A DNA stretch of 6,519 bases, taken from contig JADFHH010000097.1 of assembly GCA_022567275.1 (NCBI GenBank), positions 1 to 6,519 on the forward strand. The letters run 5' to 3'. The translations under genes were made by a program, and so were the position numbers. Below are positions 1 to 5,263 of the stretch, piece after piece. How positions within the stretch are numbered: the stretch's first letter is position 1; every line of letters begins with the position of its first letter. The notes under the pieces were generated by a model. It was not told where the DNA came from and did no database searches. It saw only the letters and a program-made list of their open reading frames with translations. Origin of the DNA: Pseudomonadota bacterium. GTDB lineage: Bacteria; Pseudomonadota; Alphaproteobacteria; Rhizobiales; Methyloligellaceae.

Positions 1-378
1 GGCAGTGTGCAACCCGGCCCGCAGACCCTCGAGCGTCGGCGCCGGGGCCCCCGGTTTGGTGTCCGGCGATACCGAGTGGACCAGCCGCCCGCCCTCGGGG
101 GCCGCAAGATCAAAAATCGAGATGTCAAACCCCTGGCCTCCCGGCGCGGCCGACAATTCAATGGCATCGGCCACTATCCTCTCGATATCAAGGACCGCCA
201 GCGCGTAGCCTTCCAAGGAATCCCTTCGATCCGCCACCGATCGGGTCACCGCCCCATTCCGGTAGATCGGCGCAAAAATCAGAACTCCCGGACGGGCTCC
301 ACCGCCCTGGACAAGGTTGATTTTGGCGCTGGCGACGACCTCCCCCGTGTCGCGCGCCTTTTCCAGCGCCCCGGAAGC
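1..378 (-). other. C-terminal part of a CHASE sensory domain fused in frame to PBP1A
   Basis: Codons from about 395 to 520 read ALEKARDTGEVVASAKINLV, then PGVLIFAPIYRNG, then RRDSLEGYALAVLDIERIV, then GFDISIFDL. This order is typical of the second half of CHASE: ArdtGe, then a vlq strand, then GflifxPvY, then an arginine-led loop, then GyxlgvfxiddLv. CHASE is an extracytoplasmic ligand-sensing domain at the front of histidine kinases, diguanylate cyclases and adenylate cyclases. Its first half is missing, replaced by PBP1A sequence, so the boundary near 360-385 is a breakpoint within two genes. What follows the domain lies beyond position 1. Confidence 0.82.
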
Positions 379-1128
379 CAGCCGTTTTGGCTGCAAGCCT
401 ATCGTGGCCTGTTTCTTGTCGGACTGGAGGACGACCGACAAACGCCAATCGCCGATGTCGTTGAGCGCCTTGATCCCGGACAGGGGTATGCCCCAGTCAC
501 CCGCGATTTCGATCGTCTGCTCTGGCCCGCGCCAGCCATGACGGCGGTCATAGGCCACCAGGCCGCTGACCAGCGCCTTGCGCGCCTCGCGTTGCAGTCT
601 TGGATCGAGTGTGGTGCGTACGGAAAGACCGCCGCCATACAGCTTGTCCCAGCCATAGCTGTCCAGTAACTGACGCCGCACCTGCTCGGCGAAAAACTCG
701 GCGGCGAAGATATGCGAGCCCAGCGGCCGCGGGTTGACATCCAGCGGCTGCGCCTTGGTGGCTTCCGCCTCTTGCGCCGTGACAAAGCCGTTTTCAACCA
801 TGCGGTCGATGACCCAGTTGCGCCGCGACAAGGCGCGATCGGTATAACGGAAGGGATGGTAGTTATTCGGCGCCTTCGGCAAAGCGGCCAGATAGGCAAC
901 GTCCGACAGGGTCAACTCGTTCAGCGACTTGCCCCAATAATTCAGCGCCGCAGCGGCGACGCCGTAGGATTTCAGGCCAAGGAAAATTTCATTGAGATAA
1001 AGCTCAAAAATTTGTTCCTTGGTGAACGCGCGCTCGATGCGAATGGCGAGGATCGCCTCTTTAAGTTTGCGCTCGATGGTTACGTCACTCGTCAGGAGAA
1101 AATTCTTCGCGACCTGCTGGGTGATGGT
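1..1128 (-). pseudogene. mrcA: Continuation of the PBP1A frame: rest of GT51, linker and partial OB region, then a CHASE-domain segment; runs off the window
   Basis: Translating the minus strand in the frame of the upstream fragment gives 376 codons without a stop. Numbered from the ATG at 1560, residues 145-270 carry the remaining GT51 motifs: TITQQ, RKLKE with the second catalytic glutamate near 168, KEQIFELYLNEIFLG at 181-195, and RRNWVIDRM at 246-254. Residues 270-395 match the PBP1A linker and the insert before the transpeptidase domain (GGGLSVRTTLDP, DWRLSVVL, ATIGLQPKR). From about residue 395 the sequence is no longer PBP1A: the expected SxxK, SxN and KTG transpeptidase motifs are absent from what is visible, and a CHASE domain appears instead. 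No other stop or frameshift is seen, so decay is recent or the lesions are artefacts. A real fusion protein cannot be excluded, because both parts would be periplasmic. Confidence 0.85.
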
Positions 1129-1131
1129 CTA
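1129..1131 (-). other. In-frame amber codon replacing the conserved Ser of the GT51 motif
   Basis: The plus strand reads cta, so the minus strand reads TAG between GCA (Ala143) and ACC (Thr145). The family motif is G-(G/A)-S-T-I-T-Q-Q, so the ancestral codon was almost certainly serine. One base change from TCG (plus-strand g to t at 1130) would make it. TAG also ends the MFS gene in this window, so it is used as an ordinary stop here. Confidence 0.9.
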
Positions 1132-1560
1132 TGCGCCGACCAGCCGCCGGTTTTGACGCAGATTATTGATATTCGTCATCGCCGCGCGGACGATGCCTTG
1201 AAAATCGACGCCGCCATGGCGATAGAAATTTTTATCCTCGGAGGAAAGAAAGGCCTGCACCAACTTTTCAGGAATTGCGTTCATCGGCACATAAATACGC
1301 CGTTCCGTCGCATATTCCGCGATCAGGCTCCCGTCACTGGCATGTATCCGGGTCATGACCGGAGGCTCGTATTTCGCCAGCACTTCATAGTCCGGCAAAT
1401 CCTTGGACACGCGCCAAAGCAGGAAGGCCGCGCCGGCAGATCCAGCGACAAAGAAAATCATGCCGACCGCGAACAGATATCCGAGCAGCCGCAGCACCGG
1501 GTTACGCGTTCTGCGGCGCTTTACTTTCTCCGGCGGTTTGATCGGGGCGGTGATGTCCAT
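1129..1560 (-). CDS. mrcA: N-terminal fragment of penicillin-binding protein 1A (class A PBP), ended by a premature TAG
   Basis: This 143-residue product is the front of a bifunctional class A PBP, which polymerises and cross-links peptidoglycan at the outer face of the inner membrane. A basic cytoplasmic stretch (residues 11-20) precedes one membrane anchor at about 23-49. The glycosyltransferase 51 domain then begins, with motif 1 SEDKNFYRHGG including the first catalytic glutamate, Glu108. The frame stops at codon 144, where the family has the serine of GGSTITQQ. The same frame continues open below it with TITQQVAKNF, so this is a substitution and not a frameshift. The start is the only ATG available before an upstream in-frame stop; its ribosome site is weak. 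The fragment lacks most of the GT51 fold and should be inactive by itself. Identity as PBP1A is firm; whether the stop is real is uncertain. Confidence 0.9.
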   Translation of the reverse strand: MDITAPIKPPEKVKRRRTRNPVLRLLGYLFAVGMIFFVAGSAGAAFLLWRVSKDLPDYEVLAKYEPPVMTRIHASDGSLIAEYATERRIYVPMNAIPEKLVQAFLSSEDKNFYRHGGVDFQGIVRAAMTNINNLRQNRRLVGA

Positions 1561-1711
1561 GAGGTCCGGTCCGTGACGATTATCTATTGCGCCGTTTCGA
1601 TGGTGGCAACCCTAGCGAGAAATATGGCGATATATGGTCTAGGGCCTGATGTTTTTCCGTGGCCTGCTCTTGCTGGAAGCATACAGCAATACAGAGCATA
1701 TAATTGAATCG
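1561..1711 (-). promoter_or_regulatory. Upstream region of the PBP1A gene
   Basis: These 151 bases separate the PBP1A start from the amiC-derived fragment and are AT-richer than the genes. The region holds an inverted repeat with six-base arms, CCCTAG at 1610-1615 and CTAGGG at 1639-1644, around a 23-base loop rich in ATAT. It also has two ATACAG copies at 1681-1686 and 1689-1694. Since the MFS gene now blocks read-through from amiC, any PBP1A transcription would have to start here. I see no convincing promoter boxes. Confidence 0.3.
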
Positions 1712-1945
1712 TTAATAGGGATTTCGTGCCGTGCGTTTGGAAAAATATGTATCCACTGCATTTACCACCGCGGACGCGACCTTTTTGCGCCATGCGGCTG
1801 ACATGAGACGCTTCACGTCCACCGGATTGCTCATATAACCGAGTTCAAGCAGTACGGAAGGAACATCGGGCGCCTTCAGGACACGGAAACCGGCATATTT
1901 GTGCCCTTTTTTCCTGATTTTGGTTTTGCCTCTCATGCTGCCCAG
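1712..1945. repeat. Direct repeat copy A: amiC 3' end on the PBP1A side
   Basis: This copy aligns without gaps to 3463-3696 at a constant offset of 1751. By hand I count 31 mismatches in 234 bases, about 87% identity. Differences are uneven: about 25 in 1712-1860 but only 5 in 1861-1940. Two runs are identical, 29 bases at 1860-1888 and 33 bases at 1908-1940. Similarity ends sharply at the stop codon on one side and just past 1945 on the other. Confidence 0.92.
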
Positions 1946-2026
1946 GCAAAATGTGGATGAGGCCGGATGCTTTTCGCTCATCCGTAACGCGTATTCTTCA
2001 TCTGCCATGACCTGAATTCGTGCCAT
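1712..2026 (-). pseudogene. Chimeric fragment: unrecognised 5' coding stretch joined to a duplicated 3' end of the amiC amidase gene
   Basis: From about position 1945 down to the TAA at 1712 the frame encodes 75 residues matching residues 355-429 of the amidase at 3463-4752, with 10 differences. It keeps the catalytic-glutamate motif as LELGYMSNP but lacks the AMIN domain, both zinc histidines and the zinc glutamate, so it cannot be an active amidase. The preceding residues, from MARIQVMADEEYALRM, match nothing I recognise. The chosen ATG at 2026 has an AGGGAG ribosome site nine bases upstream; a GTG at 2053 is also in frame. The 5' part may be the beginning of a gene divergent from the MFS gene, cut by the recombination that joined it to amiC. 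Of the 31 nucleotide differences between the copies, most appear silent, so this end evolved as part of a working gene before it was cut off. Confidence 0.75.
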
Positions 2027-2048
2027 AGCGCCAGACTCCCTGTGTCCC

Positions 2049-2077
2049 TTCACCGCTTATCGTAAGCACTGTAAACT
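2049..2077 (+). promoter_or_regulatory. Possible promoter of the MFS gene with a palindrome in the spacer
   Basis: TTCACC at 2049-2054 resembles a -35 box (4 of 6), and TAAACT at 2072-2077 resembles a -10 box (4 of 6), with a 17-base spacer. Inside the spacer lies the palindrome GCTTATCGTAAGC at 2055-2067, which could be a repressor or activator site. The -10 box ends only five bases before the ATG, so transcription would begin at or next to the start codon. No Shine-Dalgarno sequence is visible, which fits a leaderless mRNA. Matches this weak occur by chance. Confidence 0.35.
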
Positions 2078-2082
2078 GCATC

Positions 2083-3435
2083 ATGCTCTCGGTCCTTCAT
2101 AACCGCACTTACAGGCATCTGTTTGCAGCGCAGGTGGTTGCGCTTCTCGGCACCGGGCTTGCGACCGTCGCGCTCGCGCTTCTTGCCTTCGGGCTTGCGG
2201 GCGATCAAGCCGGTCTTGTGCTGGGAACGGCGCTCGCCATCAAGATGATAGCTTATGTTGGCGTAGCGCCCGTCGCCAATGCCTTTGTCGACCGTCTGCC
2301 CCGTCGCAGAGTACTGGTCGCGATGGACCTTGTGCGAGCCAGTACTGTCCTCTGTCTGCCGTTTGTCAGTGAGGTCTGGCAGGTCTACGTCCTGATCTTT
2401 GTCTTGCAGTCCTCCTCGGCGGTCTTTACGCCGACGTTTCAGGCGGCCATTCCTGACATTCTTCCAGACGAGAGAGAATACACCCGCGCGCTTTCCCTCT
2501 CGCGGCTGGCATATGACCTTGAGAGCCTGCTAAGCCCGGCGGCTGCCGTGCTGCTGTTGACGCTCATGAGCTTCCATTGGCTGTTCGCCCTTACAGCTCT
2601 CGGGTTTCTCTTGTCCGCAGCACTTGTGCTCTCGGTTATTGTGCCGCAGCCCCTCGGACAGGAGGAACAGAGCGATTTCTGGGAACGCACAACGAAGGGA
2701 CTGCGCATCTATTTGCGCACGCCGAGGCTGCAGGGGCTTCTTGCCCTGAACCTTTCTGTCGCGGCCGCAGGCTCGATGGTTATCGTCAATACCATCATTC
2801 TCGTCCGCAGCGTCATGGATCGGACGGAAGCCGATGTCGGCGTTGCCCTTGCCGCTTTCGGTGCCGGGTCGATGCTGGTTGCCATCGCGCTACCGCGCGT
2901 GCTTGGCAATTGGTCCGAGCGCACAGTGATGCTTGTTGGAGCATTTTGGCTGGCAGCCTGCCTGTTCGCGTTTGGAGCGTTCGCACAGACTTTTGGAGAC
3001 GCCGGGCTTTGGCTGCTTCTCCTGACGATATGGTTCTTGTTGGGGCTTGGCTATTCAGCCGTGATGACGCCATCAGGGCGGCTCTTAAGGCGATCGGCCC
3101 ATCCGCAGGACAGGCCAACGATCTACACAGCGCAATTTGCTCTGTCACATGCGTGCTGGCTGGTAACCTATCCGCTGGCTGGCTGGCTCGGCGCACATAT
3201 GAGCGTATCGGCAACACTACTCGTGCTTGCTGGAATTACAGCTGCCGGCGCTGCTGGCGGATTGCTCGTCTGGCCGGCGAGCGATCCTCAAACGATGAAC
3301 CATTTGCATGACGATTTGCCGTCTGATCACCCGCATATAGAGGGTGCGACACTCACCAAGTCAGGTTATCGCCACGCGCATGTGTTTGTTATTGATAAGC
3401 AGCACCCTAGGTGGCCTTCCGAGAGGCGAACGTAG
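2083..3435 (+). CDS. MFS efflux transporter, EntS/NreB-like, with histidine-rich C-terminal tail
   Basis: This complete 450-residue major facilitator protein is probably a proton-driven exporter in the inner membrane. Hydrophobic segments fill residues 12-400 in two halves, with a polar linker at about 189-215. A motif A-like loop, VDRLPRRR at 69-76, lies between the second and third segments. The cytoplasmic tail from 401 is polar and carries seven histidines (407, 409, 416, 418, 431, 433, 441) in HxH and HPH patterns, as in nickel-resistance NreB-like transporters; metal export is therefore possible but unproven. The ATG at 2083 starts the usual short N-terminus before the first membrane segment. 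The gene is antisense to amiC and PBP1A, ends 27 bases from the amiC stop (convergent), and is bracketed by amiC direct repeats. Its first 18 leucines use CTT eight times and CTG five, whereas the TRAP gene's first 14 use CTT twice and CTG seven times, hinting at foreign origin. Confidence 0.92.
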   Translation: MLSVLHNRTYRHLFAAQVVALLGTGLATVALALLAFGLAGDQAGLVLGTALAIKMIAYVGVAPVANAFVDRLPRRRVLVAMDLVRASTVLCLPFVSEVWQVYVLIFVLQSSSAVFTPTFQAAIPDILPDEREYTRALSLSRLAYDLESLLSPAAAVLLLTLMSFHWLFALTALGFLLSAALVLSVIVPQPLGQEEQSDFWERTTKGLRIYLRTPRLQGLLALNLSVAAAGSMVIVNTIILVRSVMDRTEADVGVALAAFGAGSMLVAIALPRVLGNWSERTVMLVGAFWLAACLFAFGAFAQTFGDAGLWLLLLTIWFLLGLGYSAVMTPSGRLLRRSAHPQDRPTIYTAQFALSHACWLVTYPLAGWLGAHMSVSATLLVLAGITAAGAAGGLLVWPASDPQTMNHLHDDLPSDHPHIEGATLTKSGYRHAHVFVIDKQHPRWPSERRT

Positions 3436-3462
3436 TACGCAGGTCTGCTCAGGATAAAAGGT

Positions 3463-3696
3463 TTAATAGGGATTTTTTGCGGTACGCCTGGAAAAATATG
3501 TATCCACTGCCATTGCCACCGCGGATGCGACCTTCTTGCGCCATGCAGCTGACACGAGAAGTTTTACGTCTTCAGGATTGCTCATATACCCCAGTTCGAT
3601 CAATACGGAGGGAACATCGGGCGCCTTCAGGACACGGAATCCGGCAGATTTGCGGCCCTTTTTCCTGATTTTGGTTTTGCCTCTCATGCTGGCCAG
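3463..3696. repeat. Direct repeat copy B: 3' end of the intact amiC gene
   Basis: This partner of the repeat at 1712-1945 forms the last 75 codons plus stop of the complete amidase gene. Outside it, position 3462 and bases beyond 3696 no longer match the other copy. The pair brackets the MFS gene exactly, with the A copy upstream of it and the B copy downstream, both in the same orientation. Confidence 0.92.
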
Positions 3697-4752
3697 CAAG
3701 GTGTCGGCGAAACTGATGGACATATTCTTGGTTTCCCGCTGCGCCAGATCGATCAGAATATTCGTGACGTCATTCGATTCAGCCGGCAGTTCCACTCCGG
3801 CGATAATATCAGAGCGGTTCTCTTTGGCCGCCAGCGCCTTGGCTTCATCATCCGACGCTTTTTCCGACAAGGTATAGACCGTCGCACCGGAAACATTCTT
3901 CGCATAGCGGCCGGAAAGCGAATCCGCATGTATGGAAATAAACAGATCGGCACCCTTGCGCCGGCCAATTTCGACGCGCCGGCGCAAGGAAATATAGCTG
4001 TCGGTGCTCCGCGTCAGGATGGCCTCGTAACGTCCGGTCTTTTTCAACAGATCGCGCAGCCCCCTGGAGAAGGAAAAAACGACGTTCTTTTCCTTGGTCC
4101 CCGAGCTTGACACCGAACCTGGATCAATGCCGCCATGGCCGGGATCGATGACGATCACCCGTTTGGCGTTGCGGGATTTGCGTTGTTTGACGCCACGCAG
4201 GGCCGGTGCGGCCCGTGCTGTCTTGTTGCCCGCCTTGATTGCCATGGCGGCGCGGGATTTTGCCTGCGCGCGCTGTGCGTCGAGGAATGTCTTGCGGTCG
4301 GTTCTGACCAGATCGACCACCAGCCGGGGCGGGTGCCCGTCCCGCGCCGGCCAGATGGAGGATTTATCAACCAGCACCGGCGCTATGATATCGAGGATGA
4401 TGCGCACGCCATAAGGTTCGACCCGGCCATAGCGGTAGCCCGTCACCAATCCCTTGCCCTGTTTGCCCTTCCCGGCCGGAAAATTGAGCTTCACATCGGA
4501 TAAATCGATGATCACCCGGGTGGGATCGGCCAGGGTGCGAACCGCGAATTTGACCTTCCTGGAGAGCACGATGACAAAGCGCGTGCGCTGTGCGTCGCCG
4601 CCCAGACGCGCATCCCTGGCGACGGATTCAGCCGCACCGGCGCGTGTCAACCCGGCGCCCGGACAGAGTTGCGCAATCCAGATCAAGCAAAAAGCGGCGG
4701 CACATCGCGCCCACCTGATCCGCCAGTGTTGCGTTTTCCTGTTGCCCGGCAT
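3463..4752 (-). CDS. amiC: Periplasmic N-acetylmuramoyl-L-alanine amidase (AMIN + Amidase_3)
   Basis: This 429-residue enzyme cleaves the bond between N-acetylmuramic acid and L-alanine in peptidoglycan, splitting septal wall at division. A signal peptide covers about residues 1-40 (basic start, hydrophobic 17-30, AxA near 38-41). An AMIN domain for septal targeting follows at about 55-150, then a basic linker, then the zinc amidase at 198-425. Expected ligands are present: His206 in DPGHGG, Glu221 in GTKEKNV, His275 in SIHAD. The catalytic Glu386 lies in IELGYMSNPED. The segment at about 300-345 matches the regulatory helix insert that keeps AmiC-type enzymes off until a LytM-domain activator binds. 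An AGAAGG ribosome site sits five bases before the ATG. In related bacteria this gene directly precedes PBP1A on the same strand; here an antisense MFS gene and a second copy of its own 3' end intervene. The last 75 codons may have been replaced during that event. Confidence 0.95.
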   Translation of the reverse strand: MPGNRKTQHWRIRWARCAAAFCLIWIAQLCPGAGLTRAGAAESVARDARLGGDAQRTRFVIVLSRKVKFAVRTLADPTRVIIDLSDVKLNFPAGKGKQGKGLVTGYRYGRVEPYGVRIILDIIAPVLVDKSSIWPARDGHPPRLVVDLVRTDRKTFLDAQRAQAKSRAAMAIKAGNKTARAAPALRGVKQRKSRNAKRVIVIDPGHGGIDPGSVSSSGTKEKNVVFSFSRGLRDLLKKTGRYEAILTRSTDSYISLRRRVEIGRRKGADLFISIHADSLSGRYAKNVSGATVYTLSEKASDDEAKALAAKENRSDIIAGVELPAESNDVTNILIDLAQRETKNMSISFADTLLASMRGKTKIRKKGRKSAGFRVLKAPDVPSVLIELGYMSNPEDVKLLVSAAWRKKVASAVAMAVDTYFSRRTAKNPY

Positions 4753-4770
4753 GATCGCCTTCTCTTAAAA

Positions 4771-4799
4771 ACCCTTTTAGCAGTCTGCTGTAAAAGAGT
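4771..4799. promoter_or_regulatory. Hairpin or operator-like inverted repeat upstream of amiC
   Basis: ACCCTTTTA at 4771-4779 pairs with TAAAAGAGT at 4791-4799 (8 of 9), and CAG/CTG inside can extend the stem. It lies 19-47 bases upstream of the amiC ATG, between the ribosome site and any upstream promoter. It could be a protein-binding site or a 5'-leader stem. It is not a terminator for any gene seen here. Confidence 0.4.
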
Positions 4800-4919
4800 A
4801 ATCAAGCGGTGTTTTTCCTGCAATATTGTTTATGATTTGGTGCGGTGGCGTGTTCATAACCCCTAAAATCCCTGTGATTCCGGGGTATTTTGGTGATTTT
4901 GCACTGAACACTTGTGTGC

Positions 4920-5066
4920 TCATGTTGGCGCCTCCAGCAATTTTGCCAAGCGTATGAGATTATACGCGCTCAATCCGGCCAATGCCACCAGCTGTGGCAT
5001 GACCGGATCATGCTCGAAACGCCCGGGGCCGGAACCCTGGTTGATCGAACGATGGAAGTGATATTT
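4920..5066 (-). pseudogene. Short coding remnant, possibly the C-terminal end of a transposase
   Basis: The minus strand is open for 48 codons ending in TGA at 4920-4922, with a stop just upstream (5067-5069) and no start codon supported by a ribosome site. The peptide contains HFHRSINQGSGPGRFEHDP and ends LVALAGLSAYNLIRLAKLL. A final amphipathic AYNL-R-L helix of this type is common at the end of DDE transposases of insertion sequences, but I cannot name the family. No terminal inverted repeats or target duplication are evident, so if it is an insertion sequence it is a scar. It could also be chance. Confidence 0.35.
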
Positions 5067-5251
5067 TCAAAAGTTATCTAACATTTTAGTTGCGTTGGGC
5101 GGCATGATCGGGTGACAATGCGTTCAGCCAATGCGCACAAGCCGATACTCCGTTCAGAAATACGATGGTGCAATGGTTTGGCCTTTGTCTTTCGCCCCTC
5201 GCGCAACGGTTTTATCACCCGCCGCGAGAGGGTGTGTTTCGTATCAATATT

Positions 5252-5257
5252 GGGAGG
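5252..5257 (+). promoter_or_regulatory. Ribosome binding site that fixes the TRAP protein start
   Basis: GGGAGG lies six bases before the ATG at 5264. The frame stays open 33 codons further upstream to an ATG at 5165, but that start has no ribosome site and would bury the Tat signal behind an unusual extension. The start at 5264 is therefore preferred. Confidence 0.88.
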
Positions 5258-5263
5258 TATCAC

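Larger units (their letters stand above)
4753..5263. other. Intergenic region between amiC and the TRAP gene
   Basis: These 511 bases separate two divergent genes and hold no full gene. They contain the amiC ribosome site and hairpin, an imperfect inverted repeat at about 4861-4893 (CCTAAAATCCC against GGGGTATTTTGG), a short minus-strand coding remnant at 4920-5066, and the TRAP leader with its ribosome site. Composition alternates between AT-rich (4760-4920, 5060-5090) and GC-rich stretches, fitting a patchwork of inserted scraps. Promoters for both divergent genes should be here, but I cannot place them with confidence. Confidence 0.5.

Noticed and set aside
7..669. Long plus-strand open frame opposite the PBP1A/CHASE frame
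   Set aside because: It is an antisense shadow: the minus strand gives recognisable PBP1A and CHASE sequence over the whole stretch, while the plus-strand peptide has no recognisable domain.
1..1560. Frameshift as the cause of the broken PBP1A gene
   Set aside because: Translation through the stop stays in the same frame (TITQQ follows directly), so it is a substitution to TAG and not an indel.
712..1707. 331-codon plus-strand open frame
   Set aside because: It lies opposite the clear GT51 motifs and shows no family features. Its length reflects the GC-rich antisense frame.
5121..5157. CGTTCAG repeated 30 bases apart upstream of the TRAP gene
   Set aside because: A seven-base repeat in a few hundred bases is expected by chance, and nothing else supports a binding site.
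5216..5234. CACCC/GGGTG inverted repeat in the TRAP leader
   Set aside because: The five-base arms with a nine-base loop are too weak to call a regulatory structure.
5165..5263. N-terminal extension of the TRAP protein
   Set aside because: The frame is open, but there is no ribosome site at 5165. The start at 5264 has GGGAGG at the right distance and places the twin-arginine motif normally.
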